Assembly (NCBI RefSeq): GCF_017303275.1
Contig: NZ_JAFKOJ010000014.1
Location: 1-64,000 of the forward strand
DNA: 64,000 nt
Direction: 5' to 3'
From: Bacillus sp. NTK034
GTDB taxonomy: Bacteria; Bacillota; Bacilli; Bacillales; Cytobacillaceae
The notes under the pieces were generated by a model that searched no databases, was not told the origin of the DNA, and worked only from the letters and a program-made list of their open reading frames with translations. The translations under genes and the position numbers were made by a program. Positions 52,470 to 60,613 of the stretch are shown here, piece by piece (within the stretch, counting starts at the first letter, position 1; every line of letters begins with the position of its first letter).

Positions 52470-54059
52470 TTGAAAAAACATATTATCATAATTAGCTCAA
52501 CCATTTTGATTACGTCAATTCTGGTTGGCTACCCTAAGGTAAATGCAGAAACTATAGAATCAATAAAAAATCACAAACAGAAAATTACAGAACAACGCTC
52601 CCTTATAAAAAAGGGTATAGAAAATGCTGATAAAGAAATTGCAGAATCAAGAAATATGCAGACGCAGCTGAAAGAACAACTCAACAGAATAGAAAAAGCA
52701 CTTCAAGATAACCAGAAAAAATACGACCAAACAAAATATCAAATAAATAAGGCCTCTGAGGAAAAAGAGAATCTCACGAATGAATTATTATTGCTTGAGA
52801 CTAAAATTGTCGAGAGGAATAAGATACTTAAAGAGCGGGCCCGCAACTATCAGCAATCAGGAGCAAGTACATGGTTCTGGGATATGATACTTGATGCTTC
52901 CGGAATAGGCGACTTTGTTTCGCGTTTAACAGCTGTCGCAACTATAGCAGAAGCGGATCAAACCATTATTAAAGAGCAAGTGCATGACCAAGAACAGGTA
53001 ATGTTAAATAGAGTTTTGGTGGAAAAAGCATTGAAGGATTTAAATAGCGCTAAGATAGAGCTTGAAGAAATTTTAAAGGTTGTTAAGGATCAGCAGGTTC
53101 AAAAACAGGACGTCCTGGCCCACTTGAAATACAAAGAGGAACAACTTAATCAAAACAAAAAAGATTTAATCAACCAAGATAATAATTTGGCAAATGAAGA
53201 AACAAAGCTGCAGCAATCAATTACTAGTGCTCAGAGCGGAAGTCCTTATTTCACTGCTGGAGGAAGTATTTCTGTTTCTGGAATCCCTACAGAATATATG
53301 ACTTACTATTTAGATGCTGAAAAAAAATATAACATCCCGTGGCACATTCTTTGCGCTATTCACGATATAGAAACAAATTTCTCAACAATTTCTCCAATGG
53401 TTTCGTCAAAAGGTGCATTGGGGCACATGCAGTTCATGCCAAAAACGTGGGAAGACTTTGGAATAGACGCGGATCAGGACGGTAAGGCAGATCCTTTTAG
53501 CTTAGCAGATGCTATTGCCTCTGCAGCTAACTATCTTTCAGTACATGGCTTTAACAAGGACCCTCGAAAAGCTATTTGGCATTATAATCATGCCGATTGG
53601 TATATTAATGAGGTCATGCAAACATCCGAAAAATACAAAGCCTCCTACTTAGCTTCAACTACAAATCTTGAAAGTGTTGTAACTGTAGGAAATAAATTAA
53701 TTGGTAACTCTGTTTATGTATTTGGTGGTGGAAGAAATGAAAAGGATATTAACAATGGCCGCTTCGATTGTTCAAGTTTTGTCCATTGGGCCTTTAGTCA
53801 AGTAGGAATCTCTCTCGGTCCTCTTACTTCTACCACAACCGATACCCTAAAAAATCAAGGCGTTAGAATTACCTTTAATGAGATACAATCTGGAGATTTA
53901 GTTTTCTTTGATACATACAAAAAAGACGGACACGTTGGTATATATGTTGGCGATGGAAAATTCATTGGAGCTCAAAGCACCACGGGAATAGCCATTGTCA
54001 GTATGGAAACAGGATATTGGAAAGAAAAATTTAATGGTAGAGTAATCCGGATTAAATAA
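52470..54059 (+). CDS. Bifunctional cell-wall hydrolase (lytic transglycosylase plus NlpC/P60)
   Basis: This 529-residue secreted protein has a signal peptide, a long coiled coil (residues about 25-250), a lytic transglycosylase domain (AIHDIETNFS with catalytic Glu, then KGALGHMQFMPKTW) and an NlpC/P60 domain with catalytic Cys in FDCSSFVHWAFSQ and His in DGHVGIYVGDG. Such proteins open peptidoglycan locally, for example during conjugation (VirB1/CwlT-like). TTG start behind GGGG. No other transfer genes are in the window. Confidence 0.9.
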   Translation: MKKHIIIISSTILITSILVGYPKVNAETIESIKNHKQKITEQRSLIKKGIENADKEIAESRNMQTQLKEQLNRIEKALQDNQKKYDQTKYQINKASEEKENLTNELLLLETKIVERNKILKERARNYQQSGASTWFWDMILDASGIGDFVSRLTAVATIAEADQTIIKEQVHDQEQVMLNRVLVEKALKDLNSAKIELEEILKVVKDQQVQKQDVLAHLKYKEEQLNQNKKDLINQDNNLANEETKLQQSITSAQSGSPYFTAGGSISVSGIPTEYMTYYLDAEKKYNIPWHILCAIHDIETNFSTISPMVSSKGALGHMQFMPKTWEDFGIDADQDGKADPFSLADAIASAANYLSVHGFNKDPRKAIWHYNHADWYINEVMQTSEKYKASYLASTTNLESVVTVGNKLIGNSVYVFGGGRNEKDINNGRFDCSSFVHWAFSQVGISLGPLTSTTTDTLKNQGVRITFNEIQSGDLVFFDTYKKDGHVGIYVGDGKFIGAQSTTGIAIVSMETGYWKEKFNGRVIRIK

Positions 54060-54162
54060 AGAAAATCTAATATCAATTTCTTTTGTAAAAACCAAATATA
54101 ATACCTTTATTTCCCTATTACTAAATGATAGTATTTTCTTATTACCAATATTGTGTAGAGGG

Positions 54163-54205
54163 AAGAACCCGAGAAGCTATTAGGCTTTTTGGGTTCTCTT
54201 TTTTG
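54163..54205 (+). terminator. Leader-type terminator
   Basis: AGAACCCGAGAAGC and GCTTTTTGGGTTCT pair around TATTAG, followed by CTTTTTT. It begins GGAAGAACCC like the element at 52,387. Confidence 0.8.
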
Positions 54206-54252
54206 TGAAAGGAAGTGCTCAATAGTAAGGATTAAATTCATACTTCATAGCT

Positions 54253-54462
54253 ATGAAAAATATTGCTATTCCCATTATTACTTCAGTGTTTATTTTAACT
54301 CTTACGTTATTCACCCTTTATTCCTACGGCATGTGGGATCAACTAGCTGTATCTTATTGTCTTATAAACATTTCCTTCATAGGACTTGCTTGGTTGCTAT
54401 TTCTAATAAAAAAAGCGAGTGGTAGAAAAACCTTTTATAAACCTAAAGGAAAGCAGGTGTAG
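54253..54462 (+). CDS. Small membrane protein (69 residues)
   Basis: Two membrane helices (IITSVFILTLTLFTLY and LINISFIGLAWLLFLI) with a basic C-terminal tail. The ribosome site is weak. It is directly followed by the Spo0E-like gene. Confidence 0.55.
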   Translation: MKNIAIPIITSVFILTLTLFTLYSYGMWDQLAVSYCLINISFIGLAWLLFLIKKASGRKTFYKPKGKQV

Positions 54463-54471
54463 TTAAACTAA

Positions 54472-54663
54472 ATGAATGACCGAGATATCCAAAGAAAAAT
54501 TGAAGACAAGCGCGCGGAAATGTACTTGGCTGCAAATAATTTAGGTTTAGACAGTTCAAAAGTGGTTAAAATTAGCGAAGAGCTTGACCACTTAATTAAT
54601 CAATTTAATTCTAATAGGTTCCTAGATAGAGGTTCTATAAATATATCTAAAAATAGTGTATAA
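54472..54663 (+). CDS. Spo0E-like aspartyl-phosphate phosphatase
   Basis: This 63-residue protein has the Spo0E pattern: IQRKIEDKRAEMYLAANNLG, a short turn, then VVKISEELDHLINQF with the SxELD signature. Spo0E-type phosphatases remove phosphate from Spo0A and delay sporulation. A plasmid copy could let the replicon tune the host's sporulation decision. Ribosome site weak. Confidence 0.8.
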   Translation: MNDRDIQRKIEDKRAEMYLAANNLGLDSSKVVKISEELDHLINQFNSNRFLDRGSINISKNSV

Positions 54664-54675
54664 AAGGTAGGCTTT

Positions 54676-54849
54676 ATGACGATTATATTAAATGAAAACA
54701 TCACTAAAATGATTACTGAGGAAGAATTTACTTTTTTGGCCTATGAATTTATCCGTTTAGTCGATGATTATATCAAGTGTCAATGCACAGAAACCAAAAA
54801 GTTCTTAATACAGGATATAAATTTAATAGGTGAGGCAATGGATTTATAA
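54676..54849 (+). CDS. Small hypothetical protein (57 residues)
   Basis: The frame starts MTIILNENITKMITEEEFTF and ends INLIGEAMDL; the product is acidic and helical. It begins 12 bp after the Spo0E-like stop with a weak AGG box. Family unknown. Confidence 0.5.
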   Translation: MTIILNENITKMITEEEFTFLAYEFIRLVDDYIKCQCTETKKFLIQDINLIGEAMDL

Positions 54850-54869
54850 TCTAATTTGGAGGAAGATAT

Positions 54870-55952
54870 ATGAATAATAGTGAACACTTTAATTTTTTTA
54901 GAAAGTCAATGATAAAATCCCTTGAACAAATGAACATCGAAAATTTCCATATTTATAAGCAATTATTAACTAAGCAACTGCAGATATGTGAAAATATGGT
55001 GGATATCCAAAATTTCCAATCGGAACATCAAATATCATTAGTTAGTGATACTTCCAAGGATCATGACGTACTCCCAGAGGTTATAGAGCAAACTAAAAAC
55101 ATAGAAACGTCACCACAAAAATATCGATTTGAGCGTAAACTCAGAGGTGGCTATATCCAAGAAATCGATGGGTACGTTCCTGAAGGAGTAGTAAGGAATT
55201 TAGAAATACAACATGGGGATTATTTATATGCTGTAGAAGTCGAACCGGGTTATCACCAGAAAAAAAGGTTTGAATACAGCATAGCTGAAAAAGGGTTAGG
55301 GATAGAACCTTCAGATCGAATTCAATATAATTATTGTCCTGTAGAGATGGAAAGCGGGAGACTAGTTGTAAAAAAGAACTTAGATAGTGGTGAAGATATT
55401 CGGCTAGGTGAAGTAGCTTACACAGTTATCCTCAATGAAGATGATATCCATTCATTAAATATAAAAGAAAATGATATCGTAGATATTGCATTTCCCATAG
55501 ATAAACCTGAGGCTAATAGAATTTTATGGCGACATAACACAGAAAATTACGATAGCTGGGTTCCTCCGCTGAAATCTGGCCATTATAAAAAGGCAAAGCA
55601 GCAGGGCACTACAGAAATTATAAATAAATGTAACCTAGACTTCGATAGTAAAACTATATTAGTTGTAGGATTAGAAGCAAGAAAATCTGTCTTTGAAAAA
55701 GAAATTGATGCTAGGGGAGGGACCATGATCTGGGCTTCTGGTAACGAAGAACTATCAAGACTTGAGGCAATGGTAAAGAAGTCAGACTTAGCTGTTATTA
55801 TCATTAGTCATGTAAGCCATCGAGGAAGTATAGAAACAGTGAAGTATTGCAAGAATCATGGTATACCTTTTACACCTGTTAAAAGCAGAGGTGTGGAATC
55901 TTTAATAACTGCCATTAATGAATCTATACAAGAAACTACTCACATAGCTTAA
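54870..55952 (+). CDS. DUF2325-domain protein
   Basis: This 360-residue protein has a C-terminal Rossmann-like DUF2325 domain (about residues 260-355): ILVVGLEARKSVFEKEIDAR, then GTMIWASG and VKKSDLAVIIISHVSHRGSI. The middle part is beta-rich and the N-terminus helical. DUF2325 proteins occur near mobile DNA, but their biochemical role is not established. AGGAAG precedes the ATG. Confidence 0.78.
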   Translation: MNNSEHFNFFRKSMIKSLEQMNIENFHIYKQLLTKQLQICENMVDIQNFQSEHQISLVSDTSKDHDVLPEVIEQTKNIETSPQKYRFERKLRGGYIQEIDGYVPEGVVRNLEIQHGDYLYAVEVEPGYHQKKRFEYSIAEKGLGIEPSDRIQYNYCPVEMESGRLVVKKNLDSGEDIRLGEVAYTVILNEDDIHSLNIKENDIVDIAFPIDKPEANRILWRHNTENYDSWVPPLKSGHYKKAKQQGTTEIINKCNLDFDSKTILVVGLEARKSVFEKEIDARGGTMIWASGNEELSRLEAMVKKSDLAVIIISHVSHRGSIETVKYCKNHGIPFTPVKSRGVESLITAINESIQETTHIA

Positions 55953-56034
55953 CTCTTCTATTATCTACTAAGTCATATTTCTTTTTAATATCTTAACAAA
56001 TAAGTCCTATAGCGCATTATAATAATATATTTAC

Positions 56035-56066
56035 CGACCGCTTAAAAAAATCTTTAGCGGTCTTTT
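56035..56066 (+). terminator. Terminator-like hairpin
   Basis: GACCGCTTAA pairs with TTAGCGGTC, followed by TTTT. It lies between the DUF2325 gene and the second HTH-TPR regulator. Confidence 0.65.
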
Positions 56067-56157
56067 ACATTTTTAGGTACAAGTTTGAATTGTTTAATGC
56101 TGGATAAATATTTATAATATTACATAAATAGGCCTAATGGCATAAGGGGACAAAACG

Positions 56158-57039
56158 ATGGAAGAGTATAGCTTTGGAGAAGTGCTGCAAACTCTAAGAA
56201 AGAACAAAAAATTTACTATTAGGGAGATTTCAGAAGGGATATGTACAGATAATGAATATAGTTTATTTGAACGAGAAAAAAAATATCCTACTCTAGACCA
56301 ACTATATTTAATAGCCGAAAAACTAGGTACCAATTTAGCAGATATTATGAAAATGATCACTAAGAGTAATGATAATTATGTGAAACTAATAATAGACCTT
56401 ATAAACAAATATAAAAGAGAAAGGGAATATGAAAAAGTCTTTCAGATTACACAAAAGGAAAAGAATTCTCATATATTTTCATCAAATAAACTGAAACAAT
56501 TTTTATTATGGAATGAAGGAATATGTTATTACTATTTACATGACGAACCAGAGAAAGCTGTAGAAACTCTTTATGAAGCCATTGATTTGACTAATCCACA
56601 GCGTAAAAGTTTGAACGAAAGTGAAATTGAGATATTAACGAGTATCGCAATGATTATATATGAAACCAAGGATTATCGAAAAGCAATTTCTACCTTCATA
56701 ATAGCGCTTAGAGATCTTGAAAGTCTCCCGACTCTACTGGAACCAAAAGTCAAATTACGCATCCTATTTGGCCTATCACAAGCCCTGACAGATAATGAAC
56801 AGTATGAAGAATCCTTAAATTATAGTTTAAGAGGAATCAATCTTTGTATAGAGGAAGAACTTTTATATTTATTTGCAGAGTTTCATTATCAGAGCGGGGA
56901 AAACTATCTAAAATTGGGAGAGCGAGATAAAGGAAAGACCTATGTGGAAGAATCTATTCATCTCTGTTATTTAACGAAACAGACTAAGATGGGTCAGATA
57001 ATCGAAAAAGAGTTGGAAAAAATGCTGGCCAACTGTTAA
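56158..57039 (+). CDS. HTH-TPR regulator paired with a repeat pheromone propeptide
   Basis: This 293-residue protein has an N-terminal XRE helix-turn-helix (GEVLQTLRKNKKFTIREISE) and a C-terminal TPR array (WNEGICYYYLHDEPEKAVET, YETKDYRKAISTFIIAL, YQSGENYLKLGERDKGK). The architecture is that of RNPP peptide receptors, although with fewer TPRs than PlcR-class proteins. AGGGGA precedes the ATG. The secreted propeptide at 57,077 starts 37 bp after the stop, in the classic regulator-signal order. Confidence 0.85.
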   Translation: MEEYSFGEVLQTLRKNKKFTIREISEGICTDNEYSLFEREKKYPTLDQLYLIAEKLGTNLADIMKMITKSNDNYVKLIIDLINKYKREREYEKVFQITQKEKNSHIFSSNKLKQFLLWNEGICYYYLHDEPEKAVETLYEAIDLTNPQRKSLNESEIEILTSIAMIIYETKDYRKAISTFIIALRDLESLPTLLEPKVKLRILFGLSQALTDNEQYEESLNYSLRGINLCIEEELLYLFAEFHYQSGENYLKLGERDKGKTYVEESIHLCYLTKQTKMGQIIEKELEKMLANC

Positions 57040-57076
57040 AATTTTATTAAAGAGGAAAATATAGGAGGATTTTACT

Positions 57077-57316
57077 ATGAAGAAATTAATTATTGGCGCT
57101 GCGTTATCCCTAAGTATTGCTGGTGCAGGTTTGTTTGCTATAAATCTTAATGATCAATCCGGAATTCCAACACAACACCAAATTAGCGAAAAATTAGACT
57201 ATGCGGGCATTCCCACTCAACATAGCATTGGCAAAGAAATTGAATTAGCTGGAATCCCAACTCAACATAGTATCGGTAATGGTTTCACTGTGATGGGAAT
57301 ACCTACACAGCATTAA
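57077..57316 (+). CDS. Secreted propeptide with four GIPTQH repeats, candidate pheromone precursor
   Basis: This 79-residue protein has a basic start and hydrophobic signal (KKLIIGAALSLSIAGAGLF). Then four copies of GIPTQH sit at residues 29, 44, 59 and 74, an exact 15-residue period, with spacer units like SIGKEIELA between. The last copy is the C-terminus itself. AGGAGG precedes the ATG, and a terminator follows closely. Repetition, secretion, and position behind an HTH-TPR gene fit a multi-copy signalling peptide of the PapR/NprX/Phr class. The exact processed form is unknown. Confidence 0.85.
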   Translation: MKKLIIGAALSLSIAGAGLFAINLNDQSGIPTQHQISEKLDYAGIPTQHSIGKEIELAGIPTQHSIGNGFTVMGIPTQH

Positions 57317-57333
57317 AAAATTGTACTTTCACC

Positions 57334-57360
57334 AAACCATCCTTAATGGGTGGTTTTTTT
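57334..57360 (+). terminator. Terminator of the regulator-propeptide operon
   Basis: AAACCATCC pairs with GGGTGGTTT around TTAAT, followed by TTTT. Confidence 0.88.
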
Positions 57361-57502
57361 GATATACCAAGCACCAATTTAAATTAGAACAGATGGGGTC
57401 AGGTACAGAAGTAAAAAACTATTTTCCCCATTAAAAGACATAAATTTTCTTCTTAATTATAACTTGAAAGCATATCTATAATTAAAAAGGAAGTGAGCCC
57501 TA

Positions 57503-58018
57503 ATGCTTAAAACCAGGCAGGACTCCTGGACAAAAGAAGAAGATACTCTGTTGGCGGAAATAGTATTGAAACATATAAGAGAAGGCGGCACTCAGCTCCA
57601 AGCCTTTGAAGAAGTGGGCAAACAATTAGAACGTACATCCGCAGCTTGTGGCTTTCGCTGGAATGCAAATGTTAGAAAATTATATAGAACTGAAATAGAC
57701 CATGCTAAAAAGCTAAGAAAGATGGATTCTTCCTCTGACGTAAGCCATCAAAATAATCATAGTAGGTCTAATCAAAATGGAAAGACATTAGTAGAATTCG
57801 ACAGTCTAATTGATCAGCTATGGGCTTTGTACGAATCAAAAAATACTAAAGACAACTCAGAACAAGATCTTCATTCCATCGAAGAATTAAGGGATCAAAT
57901 AAATGTCCTAAAAGATAAAAATGCTAAGATTTTAGAAAAAAAGAATAAACTAGAAAAGGAATATAATGCATTAAAAGAAATTTTGGAATCAGCGCATCAA
58001 ATACTAAAATTTAAATGA
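57503..58018 (+). CDS. RsfA-like prespore regulator
   Basis: This 171-residue protein has an N-terminal Myb/SANT-like DNA-binding domain: [55 protein letters not shown]. This is the characteristic head of RsfA/YlbO-type regulators of sigma-F-dependent forespore genes. A C-terminal coiled coil (about residues 130-170) follows. GGAAGTGAG precedes the ATG. It is one of several sporulation-related genes in this part. Confidence 0.88.
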   Translation: MLKTRQDSWTKEEDTLLAEIVLKHIREGGTQLQAFEEVGKQLERTSAACGFRWNANVRKLYRTEIDHAKKLRKMDSSSDVSHQNNHSRSNQNGKTLVEFDSLIDQLWALYESKNTKDNSEQDLHSIEELRDQINVLKDKNAKILEKKNKLEKEYNALKEILESAHQILKFK

Positions 58019-58033
58019 TAAAATGTGTGGTAA

Positions 58034-58062
58034 AGAAACCTTTAGTCTGGGTTTCTTTTTTT
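58034..58062 (+). terminator. Intrinsic terminator
   Basis: AAAGAAACC pairs with GGTTTCTTTTTTT around TTTAGTCTG. Confidence 0.88.
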
Positions 58063-58154
58063 GTTTGACCTTACATTATTTCCTTTTTTTAGTGTGCTAA
58101 AGCCGATGTTTGAAGATGATATCAACCCACCTAAACCTTTTCAATAAAGAGGGG

Positions 58155-58250
58155 ATGAGCAGTATGGCCCAATGGAAGGAATTATTAATCGAAATAAAAA
58201 AATTGAAGAAAAGTATAGAAGCTCATTTAGAAATCCAGTTACAGAGCTAG
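58155..58250 (+). CDS. Tiny hypothetical helical peptide (31 residues)
   Basis: AAAGAGGGG precedes ATG and MSSMAQWKELLIEIKKLKKS, ending AHLEIQLQS. It is amphipathic and helical. The function is unknown, and it may be a fragment. Confidence 0.35.
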   Translation: MSSMAQWKELLIEIKKLKKSIEAHLEIQLQS

Positions 58251-58663
58251 AAATTAAGTATTTTTAGAAGCTGATGCAGGAGAAGATAGGTAACATACAG
58301 TTACCAAAGTCTTATATAAACTTTTTATAAACAGTAAATTTGAAAATTGACATGAAAATGAATCGCATAAGTAATATGTATTTTTGGGGGACTCTGATAT
58401 AGCCTGGTACTTTTTGATTTAAAACAAGAACTATTTCTAGAACTTGATAAACCATCAGGAACCTTTATACAATCCTTTGATTGTTTCGACTTCATGTTGG
58501 CCGAAGCACTCCAAACAACACTAATATAAAGTTAAGTAGGGCCATTTTGGATATGCTGAAGCAAATCATTCAGAGTAAATCCACATCTATTATTTGATTT
58601 TCCAAACCGCTAACATACCAAACTAATGGGTGATTCGAGTAAAGAAATAAAGGAGGGATTTCA
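58251..58663. other. Gap with a gene fragment
   Basis: Around 58,401-58,531 a plus frame reads SLVLFDLKQELFLELDKPSG, then TFIQSFDCFDFMLAEALQTT, and stops, without a start. It looks like the tail of a truncated gene of unknown family. Nothing else is seen. Confidence 0.3.
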
Positions 58664-59189
58664 GTGATCTATTTAATTACTGGACCGATGGCAAGTGGTA
58701 AATTTACTGTTGCAGAATTGATGGCAAAAAAATTCAAGAGGTCAGTACACTTACGTGGGGATGTCTTTCGTAAAATGATTGTTTCTGGAACGAGAAGAAA
58801 TGAGCGAAAAACCTAGTAAAGAAGCTGAAACTCAGGCAGATTTGCGCTATCAACTAACAGCAGAAGTTGCAAAATGTTACAGCAAAGCAGGATTTACTGT
58901 TATTGTACAAGATAATTACTATGGTCAATAACTTCCGTATATTCTTAAATTAATGGGTCATGAGAAAGTGGAGCCAATTGTTTTAACTCCTAATGCTGAT
59001 GTTATCCGAGAAAGCAAGCATAATAGAGGCAAGTTTGGTTATATCGGCTTTAATGTTGATAGTTTGCGGAAAGAGTTTATAAAAACTACACCGCACCTGC
59101 GTATTGGTTTATGGGTTGATAATAGTATCGAACAACCGCATGAAACAGTTGATTATATTATGGCTAAGTTAGGTATTGAATTAAACTAA
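58664..59189 (+). pseudogene. Broken P-loop kinase
   Basis: GTG behind AGGAGGG starts IYLITGPMASGKFTVAELMA with a Walker-A motif and VHLRGDVFRKMI. A frameshift near 58,800 follows. SEKPSKEAETQADLRYQLTA and FTVIVQDNYYGQ continue up to a TAA at 58,927, after which VEPIVLTPNADVIRESKHNR reaches the true end. The gene resembles chloramphenicol-phosphotransferase/AAA_33-type kinases and is inactivated by one frameshift and one nonsense codon. Confidence 0.75.
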
Positions 59190-59459
59190 AAATCTTCTAA
59201 GTTATTCCATAAACTGGTGCGATAGTTAAATACACTTCGCTTTTCTACTAACAATAAAAATAAGGAATTGTGGTAACATCATATTATAAATGTTGTAAAT
59301 AAATGAGCATACAAATAGTTTTATAATTAATATTATTAATAAATATTTAAACAAAAAAATATACACAACTTTATTATATTTTTCCATACTTTCTGCATAT
59401 AAATTATTTATTATAAAGGTCTAGGACAAATAACTACCCCTATATGAAAACAGTAGGAA
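59190..59459. other. AT-rich intergenic region with likely promoter
   Basis: No gene is visible. TATAAATTATTTATTATAAA near 59,398 offers -10-like boxes for the transcript entering the leader terminator at 59,460. Confidence 0.3.
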
Positions 59460-59487
59460 GAAGCACTCCCAAGGGGGGTGCTTTTTC
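59460..59487 (+). terminator. Leader-type terminator upstream of ywmB
   Basis: AGCACTCCC pairs with GGGGTGCT around AAGGG, followed by TTTTTC. It shares the GAAGCACTC start with the element at 46,211. Confidence 0.75.
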
Positions 59488-59567
59488 TTATTATCATTTC
59501 TACAAATCTAGAACTTCACGAATAATATTAGATAATTTGTCCATACTAACAAAAGGGAGGGGTAGAC

Positions 59568-60278
59568 ATGAAAAAAGTAATTTTTAGTATATCAATAGCG
59601 TTATCATTAATGTTTTTCTACAGTCAAGTAGGACAGAGTAAAGAGGATAACCTTTTATCCATTGTAAATAGTTTAGATGATATGAACGCAAAAATAAGTG
59701 AATGGTCTCTATATTACAAGTATGATGTGAATTATTCCGATTCTTTAAGTACTTTTAGAGAGCACGAAGCCAATCTGAAAAGTAAATATCCCAACTTTCA
59801 ATGGGAGGAAAATAGAATCGGAGATCACCATATCATTATAACCGGAAAGTTAAACGGAAACATCACCAGAGAACAAATTGTTCTTACAGCACTAAAAGAA
59901 GGCAACAGGTATAAACTTTTACAAACATATAGTTTTACTAGTGAAATATGGTCACAAGATGAGTACGAAAGACTTACTAACATACTAGAAAACAAACATA
60001 ATCTTTACTTCACTGTAAAGTCTAAATTAAAACCTGATCAGCATCAGAAATTAAGTGATAAGGCCAATAACATTTTAGAGAAACTTTCAGCACAACCAGT
60101 TGAACAACTTGTAGAGGAAAACTTTGTTTCCGTCTCAGCTTATAAAAATTCCTGGAAAAATTTCTTACCAACAAGAAATAATGAAAAAATGAATTTACAA
60201 TTAGGTTTGAGAAATAATCAAGAAGATAAATTGATAAGCATTATAATTGGAAGCCCTATTATTACAATTGAGTATTAA
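59568..60278 (+). CDS. YwmB-family protein
   Basis: This 236-residue secreted protein has an N-terminal signal (VIFSISIALSLMFFYSQVGQ) and the layout of YwmB-type proteins, whose duplicated alpha/beta fold resembles TATA-binding protein. Landmarks include ISEWSLYYKYDVN and GKLNGNITREQIVLTALKEG. In B. subtilis ywmB lies in a spore-related neighbourhood. AAAGGGAGG precedes the ATG. Confidence 0.82.
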   Translation: MKKVIFSISIALSLMFFYSQVGQSKEDNLLSIVNSLDDMNAKISEWSLYYKYDVNYSDSLSTFREHEANLKSKYPNFQWEENRIGDHHIIITGKLNGNITREQIVLTALKEGNRYKLLQTYSFTSEIWSQDEYERLTNILENKHNLYFTVKSKLKPDQHQKLSDKANNILEKLSAQPVEQLVEENFVSVSAYKNSWKNFLPTRNNEKMNLQLGLRNNQEDKLISIIIGSPIITIEY

Positions 60279-60364
60279 AAGGGGAAAAGGGATCATAATA
60301 AAGATAGCTTATTTTTAGTTTATTCTACAAGTTTAAGTGTAGGAGTTCGGTTCTATAAACTGTT

Positions 60365-60398
60365 AACCCTCTGTTCATATGTGAATAGAGGGTTTTTT
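60365..60398 (+). terminator. Intrinsic terminator between ywmB-like and dacF-like genes
   Basis: AACCCTCTGTTCA pairs with TGAATAGAGGGTTTTTT around TATG. The rest of 60,279-60,613 holds no gene. Confidence 0.85.
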
Positions 60399-60613
60399 AT
60401 TATAAAAGTAAATAAATTTCTTCCTCCATATTTTCTTCAAAGTTATTTTCTATAATCAGTTTTGATATAGAAAAAGGATTAACTGTTCTGCACAATTCTG
60501 GGAGAAAATTCTTATACCATTACCCAAATAGATTAACATCCAACAAAAACTTTATTTATTGGAAACAAATCATTAAAGTAATTTATTAATTATCAACTTT
60601 AAAGGAGAACAAA

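Noticed and set aside
52470-54059. Evidence for a full conjugation system
   Set aside because: Only the cell-wall hydrolase is visible; no relaxase, coupling protein or VirB4-type ATPase is in the window.
54189-54425. Frame overlapping the small membrane gene at 54,253
   Set aside because: It starts inside the leader terminator and has an implausible composition.
57160-57316. DNA repeats as plasmid iterons
   Set aside because: The period of 45 bp is in frame in a protein with signal peptide and ribosome site; the repeat is conserved as GIPTQH at protein level with codon variation between copies.
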